Assembly (NCBI GenBank): GCA_963662175.1
Contig: OY759216.1
Location: 38,705,087 to 38,769,086 of the forward strand
Reading direction: 5' to 3'
DNA from: Aradus depressus
Lineage: Eukaryota; Arthropoda; Insecta; Hemiptera; Aradidae
DNA: 64,000 nt
Translations under genes and position numbers: made by a program
In this document: piece by piece, positions 1-10,689 of the stretch
Numbering within the stretch: the stretch's first letter is position 1
How the letters are laid out: every line of letters starts with the position of its first letter
The notes under the pieces: model-generated
Databases searched by the model: none
Seen by the model: the letters and a program-made list of their open reading frames with translations, nothing else
What the model was told of the DNA's origin: nothing

Positions 1-218
1 TCATCAGGCAAGCTACTTTCAATATTTTTATATAGTCTTTGTGAAAACGATATTTCTTATGGCAGGAAATTCATTTTACTATTTATTTTCAATATTTACT
101 ATCGGTTAATATACTATAAGTAAATTTGATGATACAATAAAAAAAATTAATGAATAAATAAAGATAAAAACAAGAAAAGAATGATAAATAAAATTGAAAA
201 AAATATGTATCTATATAA

Positions 219-272
<54 letters not shown>

Positions 273-540
273 AATAATAATAATATATGAAAAAAAGTAA
301 ATACATTGATAACATATGTGTACAAAACAGTAAATAAATAAAAATATGTATATAAAATCAAATAATAATGGTCTATATACAAAACAAATTGAAAATAGCA
401 AATAATAGTAATAATGAATATAAATAATGATAATGAAAATCATTTAAAAATCGAAAAAACATAAAAATACAAATTTTAAAAACCTCCGACAATAAAAAAA
501 AAAATTTTTCATTATTTTTTTACTGAAGCCTTGGTTGAGA
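1..540. other. AT-rich intergenic stretch
   Basis: Very AT-rich DNA with a TA microsatellite in its middle and many poly(A) and AAT runs. The long open frames here read only Y, I, F, L and other AT-biased residues, a composition artefact, not protein coding. No RNA gene or transposon end is visible. Confidence 0.7.
222..269. repeat. (TA)n microsatellite
   Basis: About 24 uninterrupted TA dinucleotides, the longest simple dinucleotide repeat in the window. It is likely length-polymorphic. Confidence 0.95.
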
Positions 541-559
541 GAGCTTTTTTTGAGGGGGG

Positions 560-720
560 AGGGGCCTTGAAGGGTTAGGAGGGAGGGGCTTGGGCTTATA
601 AACATTTAAGCTCAAACACCAAGTCTCTAGATGTAATAGAGGCTGTGATCCCTACACAGGCTCTGATGAAACCTAATATCCTGGAGACGGCATATCCGAT
701 TTCCACCAAACATGGCTAAG
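560..720 (+). repeat. Family D repeat copy (hammerhead-like motif)
   Basis: The stretch from the GGCTTGGGCTTATAAA region through 'CAAACACCAAGTCTCTAG' to the 'CTGATGAAACCT' segment is matched, inverted, at 7990-8120. It carries CTGATGA at 663-669 followed about 14 bases later by a decayed GGAGAC, where the 8-kb copy has GGAAAC. It is a dispersed repeat of unknown class. The motif resembles a hammerhead core, as in some Penelope-like elements (inference). Confidence 0.6.
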
Positions 721-1315
721 AACCATCTCGCAAATACCAGCTTGTGAAGTATAAGTATAAAATTAGAAATTAAGTAAAGGCTACCCAAAGGAGAATGAGG
801 TGGGCATTGTCTAGTGACGGCTTACACAGGTACAGTGTGTGTACACAGATGATACAAGGGATGTACCAACCATGGGTCCCATGATGTGGTTACACAACTC
901 TCCAGCAGATGGGAGAGCACCATTGGAAAGTTGATTCGAATCAGCGTCATTCCCACATAACTCCTATAGGTGATTCATTAAGAGGCTGATCACATCTAGC
1001 GAAGTTCGGAGCAACTAAACCACCATAGCATGGCTGTAAGTCATAGTTGGGGAAAATATATGTATTCGAGAAAACTTTATGAATGGCCCCAGCACCTGAG
1101 TGCTCTACACACAAACAAAACTAGTCTTATCGAACTAAGCTGCTAATCCCAGATGACGTTGGACAGTGGCCGACATGTAGGATAATCCTTCATTTTCACT
1201 TTCCTCATCACGCCTGCGCTGATCGGAAGTTCGGATCCTCTTAAGATTTGAGTGCTCAAGACAAATCAGGGTGTCTTTATTGCCTAACGGAGAATCTTGT
1301 TTTCTAATTTTGAAT
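720..1315. other. Unassigned sequence with a short duplicated motif
   Basis: No gene recognised. The 18-mer GGTTACACAACTCTCCAG occurs at 888-905 and again at 1641-1658, with looser similarity around it, so part of this block is a diverged local duplication. A superficial 5S-like stretch near 975-1030 does not keep the 5S internal promoter order. Confidence 0.5.
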
Positions 1316-1538
1316 TAGTTATTGTGACTCATGCCCGGGCTTTAGCTGATTTAACTATTAGAGCGCTCAATCTTCCCTCTGGTGGACATGAGCCTGACTC
1401 TACATGGGAGTCCTAAATTTTGCCTACCTTGGTTTAGTTACATAGGTAGAGGTCTTTAACGAATATCTGACATGAGATAGGCACCGCCCCATCGCTTAGC
1501 ATCCCATCTGTTGGACGATGTACTCAAGGTATTTTTAC
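1316..1538 (-). mobile_element. SINE-1 fragment, head missing
   Basis: Reads in the minus-strand orientation of the SINE-1 family: it begins with the tail-side block containing ATGCCCGGGC and the CTCTGGTGGACATGAG block and runs to the ACATCGTACAGG-equivalent region. It stops before the tRNA-like head with its A and B boxes. It is heavily diverged from the intact copies at 10.9 and 56.7 kb. Confidence 0.8.
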
Positions 1539-1539
1539 G

Positions 1540-2110
1540 TACATGTACTTGAGTGAGATTTTTGTTTAGGATTTGATCCCATGCTAATTTTGTGTCCCAA
1601 GTAATGCGTTTACATATCGTAGACTGAATGTGTGAACTCTGGTTACACAACTCTCCAGAAGAGACTTCTTTTGTCGGATCGGATTACTGGGATCCGGATC
1701 TGTTTGCATGGATGAGTTTGTCACCTCTCCAACTGTCCAGTGAGTGTCATTCCATGATAAACATTCCCTATCACAATCAGATATGTGTATGCTTCTTACG
1801 TGTTAGTCAAATTAGGTTCATTTGTTACAGTGAGGAAACGTTCACCAAAATATACTTATGTGAATAGATGAGACAGACTTGTTATACAACATGTTCGAAA
1901 ATGTTTATTTCTAATATAGAAACAGAAACTTGTCTGTCGGCCTTTCTAGGGGAATTCTATACGTATATTAACGTATATTAATACGTACCCGGCAATCAAT
2001 ACTTATGACCTTCATTACACTAATCTTATGATATACAGACAATTTACAGAAGTTGTCGATAATGGTGAATAATCTATTATAAAACAAAATAAGTAAATAC
2101 TAAAAAGTAA
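1540..2110. other. Unassigned AT-rich sequence
   Basis: Contains a duplicated 'ACGTATATTA' at about 1960-1980 and no convincing coding or RNA feature. Confidence 0.5.
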
Positions 2111-2118
2111 AAGTAAAT

Positions 2119-2745
2119 AAAAAACTTTTTAAAAAACAAGCTTTTATTTGAATGAACTAAAAAGGAATAAATAAGTAATTAATTCAGTTACATACGATAT
2201 GCTACGTACTTATAAAGTTGAATCTGTATATATTTATAAGAAACAATATTAATTTGATAAGTAAAAGCAATGTCCGGATACATTTTTTGCGTTCTGTGTT
2301 AATATAGTGGAAATATTAATGAATAAAAAAAAAAGAAAAAAACTTTTTTGAACACTTAGGTATTTTGTCTAATTCCACAAACATATAGGTACTTAAATGT
2401 GTACCGGTTTCGGCTTACGCCATCGCCATGGCATAAGCCGAAACCGGTGCACATTTAAGTATGTGTTTGTGGAAAAAAAGTTTTTTTATTTTTTTTTTTA
2501 TCTATCATTTTATTTTAAAAGCTTATCGCTTGCAAATTTCGCTACAGTCTAATCAATAATAAATAAATAGGCTTGTGAGCGACAATCTTTTACTTTTCAA
2601 ATTAATATTGTTACGTATAAATACATACAGATTCAACTTTATAAGTACGTAGCATATCAAATGTAAACAACATTAATTACTTATTTATTCCTTTTTAGTT
2701 CATTCAAATAAAAGCCTTGTTTTAAAAAACAGTTTTTTTATTTAA
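2119..2745. mobile_element. Nested foldback element
   Basis: Two sets of inverted repeats lie one inside the other. The outer arms (about 2119-2270 and 2580-2745) include TTTATTTGAATGAACTAAAA on the left and its complement on the right. The inner arms (about 2318-2427 and 2430-2500) share ACTTAAATGTG and CCGGTTTCGGCTTA. The centre at 2401-2450 is a near-perfect palindrome whose arms read GGC-loop-GCCGAAACCGG, the GAAAC half of the hammerhead-like motif found elsewhere in this window. No ORF lies inside, so it is non-autonomous. It may derive from inverted terminal repeats of a Penelope-like element (inference); I could not find a TSD. Confidence 0.75.
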
Positions 2746-2749
2746 TATA

Positions 2750-3125
2750 GTTTCTGTGTGAGATTCGCTAGTCAGTGAGTTATAACGGTGATTCGTTTTC
2801 TTTCGTTTTTCTTAGTTAACATTTTGTTTTGTACCCTTTGGTTCAGCAAAACCAAACGACTGGTGCTTCATTGTCGAACATTCGCATTGAAATTAGAATT
2901 AGAGTTTTATATTTTTTATTGTTACTGAAACATGAGAACATAATATAGGTATAACTGGAGATTACTGATTTAGATCTCGCTTAAGGAAGATTTAAAAAAA
3001 AAAGATACTAAATTACCGAATAAAGAATGATAAAAGCAAAAGTTGCAATAGATTTCAGCTGTTTGTACCTGGGCCGTCCTAAGGCACTCTATTTGTACCT
3101 GGGCCGTCCTAAGGCGCTTATGGCC
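2750..3125. repeat. AT-rich spacer with a 2x tandem repeat
   Basis: Mostly featureless. Two tandem copies of a roughly 28-base unit containing TGTACCTGGGCCGTCCTAAG lie at about 3060-3115. The GGGCCGTCCTAAGGC part resembles hAT transposon termini, so this may be a hAT end fragment. Confidence 0.5.
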
Positions 3126-3129
3126 CTCT

Positions 3130-3252
3130 ATTCTATAAATACATATATTATTATTTTTTTCTGTCTCCGGGAGTCTATACCCCCACCCCTGTAACCTAAC
3201 TTTGCCCCCCCCCCCCCCCCCCCTGCTCAAAATCCTGTCTACGCCCCTGGTC
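3130..3252 (-). mobile_element. hAT-like terminal fragment with a C19 tract
   Basis: Read on the minus strand, the block begins CCAGGGGCGTAGACAGGATT near 3250 and runs into a 19-base G tract (C at 3205-3223). 'CAGGGGCGTAG' followed by a GATTTT/poly-G region is a recurrent hAT terminus in animal genomes. No second terminus or TSD was found nearby, so this is a fragment and the class is inferred from the terminus only. Confidence 0.45.
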
Positions 3253-3254
3253 AT

Positions 3255-3962
3255 ATGACGTTTAAGAAAGAAAATTTTCTAGAGTTAGGGAAAGAAGAAA
3301 GCTGTCTTCGACGTAAATAGGAAAATTTAGAAGAGTAAAACTTATTATAAATGTTACCGATGGATTTGGGGTGAAGTTGGTCCTGCATGTAAATAGTTGG
3401 CGCCGTCTTCTTACGGAAATGATCCGGTTGAGGAAGTTTCAATACGTCTATTAGAACTTACCTTTTAGAAGTGTATGGCCTTCAATTGTAGTTGAAAAAT
3501 GGGTCTTTTCCACATAGAAGAAAATCGTGTACGATTTTGACTCTGTAGAGCAGACTACGAACAATAACGTCTCACAGTCTCCTTTGTTAGATCTTGAAAG
3601 TTATTTTGCTTCGTCCATTGAGCTTTACGGCCATTATAAGAGAAGACTTTCCTTCTGGGTATCCACAAAATTCTGATTATTGATAGGTATACTTCCTGTG
3701 TCTAAATTCATTCAAAAATTACATTCGATAAAATACGCTTTTTTAGTTTTTGAGATTTAATGAGATACCCGCTTCCTAAATTTCATGTCGTACTAAATTT
3801 CATTAGTTTTTTTATTTCAGTCTCCTTCTCTTGCCTTCTGCCGATTTCACTGAAAATCGACAGCTGCCATCCTTATGGGGTTTTGGATTTATCCAGTGAA
3901 AATTCAATATCGAATTTCTAACAGATTATATGACTTTCCTTATACTTCGTACAACTGGGAAA
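3255..3962. other. Unassigned sequence with a family-B-like 3' piece
   Basis: No gene recognised to about 3800. From about 3815 to 3965 it resembles the family B submodule (GCCGATTTCACTGAAAATCG, 'CCTTATGGGGTTTTGGAT', then an 'AACTGGGAAAGT' end), so a decayed family B fragment abuts the SINE that follows. Confidence 0.5.
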
Positions 3963-3964
3963 GT

Positions 3965-4239
3965 TAGTTAGTTTTTATGACTCATGCTCGGGCTTTTAAC
4001 TTTGAGTCATATCGCCTACAATAAAAGCGCTCTTTTGTCGCTCTGGTGGACATGAGCCCTACTCTACTGTGGTAGTTCTGAATTTTGCCCATCCTAAATT
4101 TTTTATTCAACTAGGGTAGAGATCTTTAACGAGTACCTAACATCGTACAGGCTCGGGACCTTCGCTTAACGTTTCATCCGAAAAACGGCGTGCTCAAGGT
4201 TTTTTTACTTCCCAAATAAAAAAACCTAAGGGCCTTAAT
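3965..4239 (-). mobile_element. SINE-1 fragment (3' two-thirds)
   Basis: Minus-orientation copy with tail-side TTAGTT, then the block with GACTCATGCTCGGGC, CTCTGGTGGACATGAG, CATCGTACAGGCTCGGGACC, the CGGCGTGCTCAAGG block and the hairpin region. It is truncated before the B box and diverged. Confidence 0.85.
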
Positions 4240-4377
4240 TCTTTATTTATTCATGATAAATTTTTTTTTGTGAAAAAAAAATGAAATTCCAGTGAAAATT
4301 TCGTACAGCTGGAAAATAAAGGTCTACGAACATTTTTGTTTGGGATAAATGAGAACTTCCTCTTGTCTGAAAAATGT

Positions 4378-4402
4378 CTGATGATGGGCCCTTCGAAACA
4401 GG
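4378..4402 (+). other. Hammerhead-like motif CTGATGA...GAAAC
   Basis: CTGATGATGGGCCC is followed by TTCGAAACAG. The CTGATGA and GAAAC boxes flank a short GGCCC segment. This is the arrangement of the conserved core of hammerhead ribozymes, but the cleavage site and stems I and III are not demonstrated here. Confidence 0.4.
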
Positions 4403-4716
4403 TTTTAGCCTGGGCCTGAGCACTGATATAGCCTATAAAATAATTTTTACGATGATCATAACTAAGAGAGCTTGTTAAAAATGCGCCCTCACCGAAGAGA
4501 GATACCGTTTGTTTTTACACAGGATCATTCCATGGTTCAGCTCCTCCAGAGGTTGGTCAATTAGGACGATTCTACTTCTCTGTGAATCATAGGCTATAGT
4601 AATAGTCTATAATAATTAAATATAATACTTCATGAATCGACTCAAGTTCGTTATTATTATGGATGTTAATAGTCAAAATCAGTGGTCTGAGATTGTTTGG
4701 CAATAATTCTTCTAGA

Positions 4717-5029
4717 GAGGGCGCCGGTAGCTTACTGAGCTCAAGATAGCTTGTTTGAAACCTGGCCTCTTAGGTTTTTTTTCTGGGAGGTAAAAACCTT
4801 CAGCATGCCGTCGTTTAAATGGGACGTTAAGCGATGGTCCCGAGCCTGTACGATGTCAGATACTCGTTTAAGACTCCTACCCTAAGTGAATAAAAATTTA
4901 GGATAGACCAAATTTAGGACTACTATAATAGATTTGGGGTCATGTTCACCGTAGTGACGAAAGAGCGCCCTGGTAGTAGGCGATATGACCTTGTAGTCAA
5001 AGCCCGAGCATGAGTCATACTAACTAAAT
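4717..5029 (+). mobile_element. SINE-1 copy, diverged
   Basis: Begins GGGCGCCGGTAGCT with an A-box-like segment, has a degraded B box (GTTTGAAACC), and then the normal SINE-1 body: CATGCCG, GGGACGTTAAGCGATGGT, CCTGTACGATGTCAG and the CGATATGACC block. It ends GAGTCATACTAACTAAAT. The head has lost about 20 bases of the tRNA-like region. Confidence 0.88.
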
Positions 5030-5039
5030 AATAATAAAT

Positions 5040-5175
5040 AACTAGATTCGATTGAGACACCCCTCCCCTACTTCAGGTAACTAAACAAGATACTTAGAAC
5101 TCCCACAGAAGACCTAACATGGATGGGATAAGAGCATTGTGTGCTTAGGTCTCTAGTTGTACCCCAACTTCTCTA
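5040..5175 (+). mobile_element. SINE-like fragment, variant 3' end
   Basis: Contains CTCCCACAGAAGACC, then GGGATAAGAGCATTGTGTGC and TTAGGTCTCT. The same GGGATAAGAGCATTG...TTAGGTCCCT tail occurs at about 17306-17340 downstream of a SINE-1-like head. This indicates a SINE subfamily with a different 3' region. Confidence 0.55.
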
Positions 5176-5835
5176 TGAGATCCATAGGTTTCAGTCTTCA
5201 AAGTGTCCCTAAATGTATACTTAATTTTTGTATTATATATTTTTTTCTTACAAAGTAATATTAATTGTAAAATAAATATGTCTATGTATAAATACATTTT
5301 TTTTTTCTCTTCGGAAGTTTTTCGCACTTTATTTGCCTCCCTATTTCGTTTCATGTATAGCAGAATTGGGAAATGTTTAATTCCAATTAACAATTACATT
5401 TAATTGTGAAAGTAACAATTGAGAATTAATGGATTTAAATGTATCCAAATACATTTGTTCTACAATTGTTGATTGTTTTTTGTTTTTTTGATGAATTATT
5501 TATTCATAGCAAATGGATGGATTAAGGATGGATGCTTTTAAGACTGCCAGCAGATTGATATAAACATCTCGTTATCCCAAGAGGTAATGTGTTTCCCTTA
5601 ATTGACAGATCATTATTATCTGATCCTGAGCATAACTGAGACATGGTTATAAGATGAATTTCTAGCTTAGACAATTTCAGTGCCATATAAATAAGTTATT
5701 AAGATGTCATTTGTATATTGAAGTAATTACCAACATCATAATAATTTTATGACACAATTATATTATAATGTCATATCATAATATTATATTATGATGTTAC
5801 TTAATGATTATATATATAAAAAAAAGTTTTAGATA

Positions 5836-5862
5836 CTGATGGGAGTACTTCCCGAAACATCT
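5836..5862 (+). other. Hammerhead-like motif CTGATG...CGAAAC
   Basis: CTGATGGGAGTACTTCCCGA then AACATC. GGGAG and CTTCCC form a five-base-pair hairpin with the GAAAC box directly after it. The CTGATGA box is one base off (CTGATGG). The flanks are a palindrome-rich AT region. Confidence 0.4.
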
Positions 5863-5879
5863 ATCGTATATTTGGTTGG

Positions 5880-6157
5880 TTGTGGTCTTATCTCAGATGT
5901 GAGGGCATTTCGTTAGTTGGAATTGTAATAAGGAACATTTTTTGTGTAAATCAAGCAAACGTAAAAAAAAAAAAAGTAAATTTCAGAACATTTCGGTTTT
6001 CGGCATTTCGAAAATGCAAATTTCATAAAAAATGTGCTTTAATTTTTTCTACAACTTTGATTTTTGGAGATTTTTGATTTTAAGTATACAAGCCTTGTAA
6101 AATGAATTTGGGCCACAAAGTAAAGGTCTTATTTTTTGGCCAAAATCTACTCAGAGC
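5880..6157 (-). repeat. Family C repeat, part 1 (split by a hAT element)
   Basis: Shares TTAGTTGGAATTGTAATAAG, then the 'GTAAATCAAGCAAACGT' block, with 17840-17930 and, inverted, with 45590-45700. It continues on the other side of the hAT insertion at 6970-7115, so the hAT landed inside this older repeat. Confidence 0.65.
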
Positions 6158-6165
6158 TAAGTTGG

Positions 6166-6961
6166 CAGGCCCGGATTTACCATGCAGGCAAAGTAGGCAG
6201 TTGCCTAGGGCGGCAAGAATTGAAGGGCGGCATATTTTGGCGGAAACTTTGAAAACTTGTTATATTCGTGGTAATTGAATTTCTCGCCTATTTCTTTGGC
6301 ACGCGTACCAGCATTATTGTTTGAATGAAAAATAATTTCGTGAAAAATCTGCTCAATTCATAAATTTCTACGATCAAGATATCGAAGCATCGTTCGCAAA
6401 TGAAATGATTTTATTTAAAAGTTATTGCGTCAAAAAGAATATGGAAAAAAATTCTCCTATGGATCTGCTCAATTTACTAAGAAGCAATGAGCTCCACACA
6501 GTTTTTCCGAATGTTGATATAGCGTACCAAATGCTCGTTTACGCACCCGTATCAAATTGTAGCGCTGAACGATCATTTTCCGTACTGCGGCAAGTGAAAA
6601 CTACTTGAGATCAAAACTGGTTGCAGAATGATACAATGCTTATGTCTTTAGATTTTGATTCCATTATAGATGAGTTTGCCATCCGAAAATCGAGACGTAA
6701 AAATTTCAACCAATAAGCAATAATTTCTCTACAAAAAAAAATTGCATACATAATGGTAATTGTTGAATGATGTCATATACTTCATGATTATAAGGATACT
6801 GACAATAATAAAATAAAATATTTGCTCTCAGACCGGTGCATTTTATTTATTGAAAAACTTTTCGTACCAAACTTTTCCACCATTGAACAAGTTTTGAGGG
6901 GGGGGGGGGGGGGCAATTTCCGCAACTGCCTAGGGGCGGCAAATTTCTAAATCCGGGCCTG
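6166..6961 (+). mobile_element. hAT-superfamily DNA transposon, 796 bp, degenerate
   Basis: Terminal inverted repeats CAGGCCCGGATTT (left) and AAATCCGGGCCTG (right), with perfect 8-bp TSDs TAAGTTGG at 6158-6165 and 6962-6969, which is diagnostic of hAT. Subterminal blocks GCAACTGCCTAGGGGCGGCA and GGCAGTTGCCTAGGGCGGCA extend the inverted repeat. The element keeps only the C-terminal part of the transposase gene, has a G16 run near its right end (6898-6913), and sits inside family C. Confidence 0.93.
6405..6714 (+). pseudogene. hAT transposase, C-terminal dimerisation region, frameshifted
   Basis: Reads MILFKSYCVKKNMEK, later FPNVDIAYQMLVYAPVSNCS and AERSFSVLRQVKT, the hAT C-terminal dimerisation motif (P-x-S/N-x-SAERSFS-x-L). 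At about 6600 a frameshift occurs: the neighbouring frame reads YLRSKLVAE, the expected continuation. A further shift gives MSLDFDSIIDEFAIRKSRRK before a stop at 6712-6714. The catalytic N-terminal part (BED finger and DDE region) is absent, so the copy cannot encode an active enzyme. Confidence 0.88.
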
Positions 6962-6969
6962 TAAGTTGG

Positions 6970-7115
6970 CACTTTATTAATTTCAAGTTCATAACTAGAA
7001 TAGCTCACTAAGTTCCAATCACTTAAACAGTTTGAGGGAGTTAAAACATGAAAATCCGTTGAAAACTCGATCTCGGATTTTCGAACGATTACATAACTTG
7101 CTTATACTAAAGATA
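6970..7115 (-). repeat. Family C repeat, part 2
   Basis: Continues the family C copy interrupted by the hAT element. It ends with AAACTCGATCTCGGATTTTC, GAACGATTACATAACTTGCT and TATACTAAAG, an end shared in variant form with 9405-9470 and, inverted, 45165-45215. Confidence 0.65.
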
Positions 7116-7119
7116 TAAT

Positions 7120-7990
7120 AAAGTAAAAAACAAAAAGGTGTCGTCTGTTTGTCTTTGGTGTTAAAATTGTTTCTCCTTGTCAAATATAATTTTTAAAGAG
7201 CGGAAGTAAAAGATAAGTGTTTTAGAATCACTCCCACAATTTCATAACGAACAAAGGAAGTTGTTAAAGAAATGGGAGAAATAACGCAAAAAACAAAACA
7301 AACAAAGCAGACTGGTAGTGAAAATATTACGAAATGGATTTGTATCGTTGTTGAGTTTCTCAGCGGTGCCTCAGGAAACAATGGAAGGAAAGTTACTAGT
7401 AGTGGCCTGGGGACAAGAAAGTAAATAGGTAATCTATATGCCTCCTATATCGGATATATTTAGGAGCGTTCGTGATAGAAAAGGAACGTATCTATCTATT
7501 GTTTGAATATTGAATAAGATGCTAAGAGAAATGAAATGATATTCAGTAGAGAACGACTCGTTCAAGCATAGAGAACGATATTCTTAAGTCATTGTCTCCT
7601 CTCAGAGAGGCAGTAGATAGAATTCAAAGTAGAAGTGGCATTTTTTGACCTTGAAAAAAGAATGAAAACAAAATTTTCCGTTAAAAAAAATATTACTTAA
7701 GAACCTCCCGAAATATCAAGGTGAAGAAGACACTGGCAGGATTAAATATATATATATTTATAGTGATGTAAAAAATTACACACATTTTTATTATTAATAA
7801 TATATTATAAAATTAATTTTATTTATTTGTATAAAAACAGTGAAGTAACTAAATTGGTGAATAATTCTATGAAATCGCATTTGTTTTGAAACAACCAATG
7901 AATAGAAAACCCAGTCTAAGCCAGAGCTAGGAATTTATTTAAATAAAGTATTTATTTTTTTTGTTTCAAAAGGCATCTTTGATGGAAGTA
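7120..7990. other. Unassigned sequence
   Basis: AT-rich, no recognised gene. Short open frames read low-complexity F/V/C-rich residues. Confidence 0.5.
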
Positions 7991-8120
7991 AGTATGACGT
8001 TTCCAAGATCTTCAGGTTTCATCAGGAGTGTAGGGATCTCGACCTCTACTACAGCTAGAGACTTGGAGTTTGAGCTCAAATATTTATAAGGCCAAGCCCC
8101 CCCCCCCCCCCCCCCCCCCC
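7990..8120 (-). repeat. Family D repeat copy with hammerhead-like motif and C24 tract
   Basis: Inverted match to 560-720. On the minus strand: CTGATGAAACCTGAAG then ATCTTGGAAACGTC (7996-8025), giving CTGATGA...GGAAACG. A 24-base C run at 8097-8120 closes the shared block, where the other copy has a GGGGGGAGGGG region. Confidence 0.65.
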
Positions 8121-8285
8121 TTCAAATAAAAGTTGAAGAGAATGTTAAAACGTTTTATATGAAATGTATTTTTTTGAAGGCCGCCAGCCCGGTTTGCGAA
8201 ATACATACCGAAAGTTGTCTTTAAATGGCGTATTTTGAAAACTTGTTTTGTGAATAGAAAGTTCTATTATGGCCACATCATATAT

Positions 8286-8513
8286 GGGTTCGAAATTCGG
8301 CCGAGGCCCTTACATTATTTTATCTGGGATATGAAAAAATTGAGCACGCCGTCCTTTGGATGGGATGTCTTCCCAAGCCATGTTCCGGAAAGACGACTTA
8401 GGTAACTAACCCTGGGTAGCCGAAATTTATGACTCCCACATTACAGTCTGGTGAACCAGAGTGACGAAAGAGAGCTCTGGTAGTAGGCGATATGAGGCTC
8501 AGTCATACTAACT
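8286..8513 (+). mobile_element. SINE-1 fragment, 5' truncated
   Basis: Starts at the B box (GGTTCGAAATTCGGCCGAGG), keeps the hairpin region in diverged form, then GAGCACGCCGTCC and the terminal block with GTAGTAGGCGATATGA and CAGTCATACTAACT. The A-box half is missing and an internal segment is scrambled. Confidence 0.8.
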
Positions 8514-8970
8514 GTAATTTCTTATTTATTTGTTTTATCTTAATTGGAAGTTTTTTGTTTCAAATAAATAAAACAAACATACAACATTTCAAGGAAAACA
8601 AACAAGAAAAGAAGAAACAGTCTCCCAGAATAAAAAAATAAAAGGAAAAGGACGTTTTTAAGGATAGTGGCTGGGTCATAAGTCAACATTATCTGAGTTA
8701 ACGTTAGCTCAGTCTGTGGAGAGAGGACATTTCTGTTAGAGTATCTTAACCTGTCAAGTGTCATATGTGCCTCATTAGGTATCTGGTGCTAAGTGCATTT
8801 CGTAGTATCTACAAGAAATATGGAACTAGTCAGAGAGGACCTCTGAGGAAATCTTTTATTATTTACTTTAATTATCTATCCTAAAAGTAATTACTATCCA
8901 ATAAGGTTTATCGTAATTAATTTCGGTACAATGTTTCCATTACTTTTATAATTATTCAGAGTTACTCAGA

Positions 8971-9047
8971 GGCTAGTCTACTGAGCTCAAGATCGTCGGT
9001 TTGAAATCCGGCCGGAGTACATCGATGGTCCCGAGTCTGTGTGACGT
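8971..9047 (+). mobile_element. SINE-1 short fragment
   Basis: GGCTAGTCTACTGAGCTCAA, then GATCGTCGGTTTGAAATCCG and CGATGGTCCCGAGTCTGTGT: the head and a middle piece of SINE-1 with the intervening hairpin deleted. Confidence 0.65.
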
Positions 9048-9049
9048 AT

Positions 9050-9990
9050 ATATTAGTTGATCTGATATAGTGTCGCTATAGAGTCACCCAGACAATGGCT
9101 GACCAGAGGAGAATCGTTTATCGTTTATCGTTATATAAGTTTGTCTGTCTTCCAAGCCAGTGGACTTACAGCCACCCCGCAACCATATTTTTTTTACAGA
9201 ACCTTATTTTTTCTCTCTACTCCTAAAAAAAAAAAATAACATCTACTCCTTGTGGAGTGTATCAGTCAGAAGCTTACTAACTCATGAAAGCTTCAAGAAT
9301 ACAGAGCAATTCGTGAGTTGAATTCAATTAAATTACTTCAGACCGGCAATTCTCGAAATTTTGAATTCACGTAGAATAAGAAATCTAGTGCCTTACTATC
9401 ACATGGAATTCCGTTGAAAACTCGATCTCAGATTATCGCACGATTGCAATACTTCCTTATACTAGAGCATGTAAACAAGTAGAAAAAGGTCCTCTCTCTC
9501 TGCCAGATCTAGCTTATCACCCCACAACGAGGGAAAATCGGCACAACGCACCTGTGACCTTCTTTCTCACTCTTTATTTAACCACACAAAGATAATTGAA
9601 TGGTCAAGAAAGTGTATGTACAAGAGCGTACCCCACTTTTTTTCTATTTAAAAAATATAATAAGAGTGAAAATTAGTGAATGCAGGATATTATGCGGTCC
9701 AAAGTGTGTATAGAATCTTCCCTCTATTGTCATCTTTACAACTATTTAAAGCCATGTCAAATCGTTTAATTTTATTACTTTTTTTTAGGAAAATAATTAC
9801 TTTACCAAGTAAAAGGCTGAATAAAAATTACTTTATTCTATTATAAGCGCATGATACAAAAATAATATATAAATAATAAGTAAAAAAATTAATATCCGTG
9901 TGAATACTATTTTTTCTTTTCTTGTCACTCAAACGCAAGTTAAACTTTTATAGTATTTTTTTCTCTTAAAAACTACTAACTCTTCTACAA
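9050..9990. other. Unassigned sequence with a family C end fragment
   Basis: About 9405-9470 reads CCGTTGAAAACTCGATCTCA, then CGCACGATTGCAATACTTCC, a family C end. The rest is AT-rich without a recognisable gene. An 8-base tandem ATCGTTT occurs near 9112. Confidence 0.5.
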
Positions 9991-9994
9991 AAAA

Positions 9995-10350
9995 AGTCGT
10001 TGGTGAATCACCAGTAACTCTATCTGAATGTACTCCCCCAGTAAGAATTTATTAAGTTTTCGTTCTACCTTCAAAACCAATCGGTTTGGGCTAAAAATAT
10101 TTTTTTAAATCATTGGCTTACTCTCGAACTTCTGTATCTTCCCTCTAAAGTTTGAGTCGATACATTCATTGCATCGGCAGTTATTAGGGATTTTTGAGTT
10201 GAGGCCCCCTTCTCCAAACTTCCTCGATTTCGCTAAAAAATCAAAAATTAATAGAGTGTCGTCCTTATGGGATTTTAAATGTAAATTTACACTATATTGG
10301 CAGTTATTAGTGTTTTTGAAATGAGCCCGTATTAATATACTTCATTCTAT
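9995..10350 (+). repeat. Family B copy, 5' portion
   Basis: Opens with GTTGGTGAATCACC and then TGTACTCCCCCAGTAAGAAT, the palindrome plus ACTTCCCCAGC terminus of family B. Submodules follow, e.g. GTCGATACATTCATTGCATC and GGCAGTTATTAGGG. It is truncated or rearranged at about 10350. Confidence 0.7.
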
Positions 10351-10689
10351 TGTAGCAAATGTACCCGAACAACGATGGTGTCGCAAAGCGGACCAACATA
10401 CAGACAACATTGCCAGCCTGTCAACTGATAAGCAGACCATATGTTTGTATATTATAAATCCCATCTTTATATTATAGAATACAACTTATACAAAATTATT
10501 AATATAGTCGGCCACTGTAAAAATCACAGATGATTCAAAAAAAACGAAAAAAGGACCATCAATATAGTTTTGTGTCGAAGTGAGAATGGCGAACATTTTT
10601 GTTTGTAAAAGTTAGTAAAATATTGTAAGTAGATTTCGATATAATATCATTCCGTAAATAAAAATACGATTTTTTGAACACTATTTTTA

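Noticed and set aside
89..443. Two long overlapping minus-strand frames rich in Y, I and F
   Set aside because: They arise from TA/AAT microsatellite composition; no domain, no codon bias.
960..1040. 5S rRNA fragment (GATCACATCTAGCGAAGTTC)
   Set aside because: Only a short resemblance to the 5S GATCACCGAAGTT region; the following internal control region is absent.
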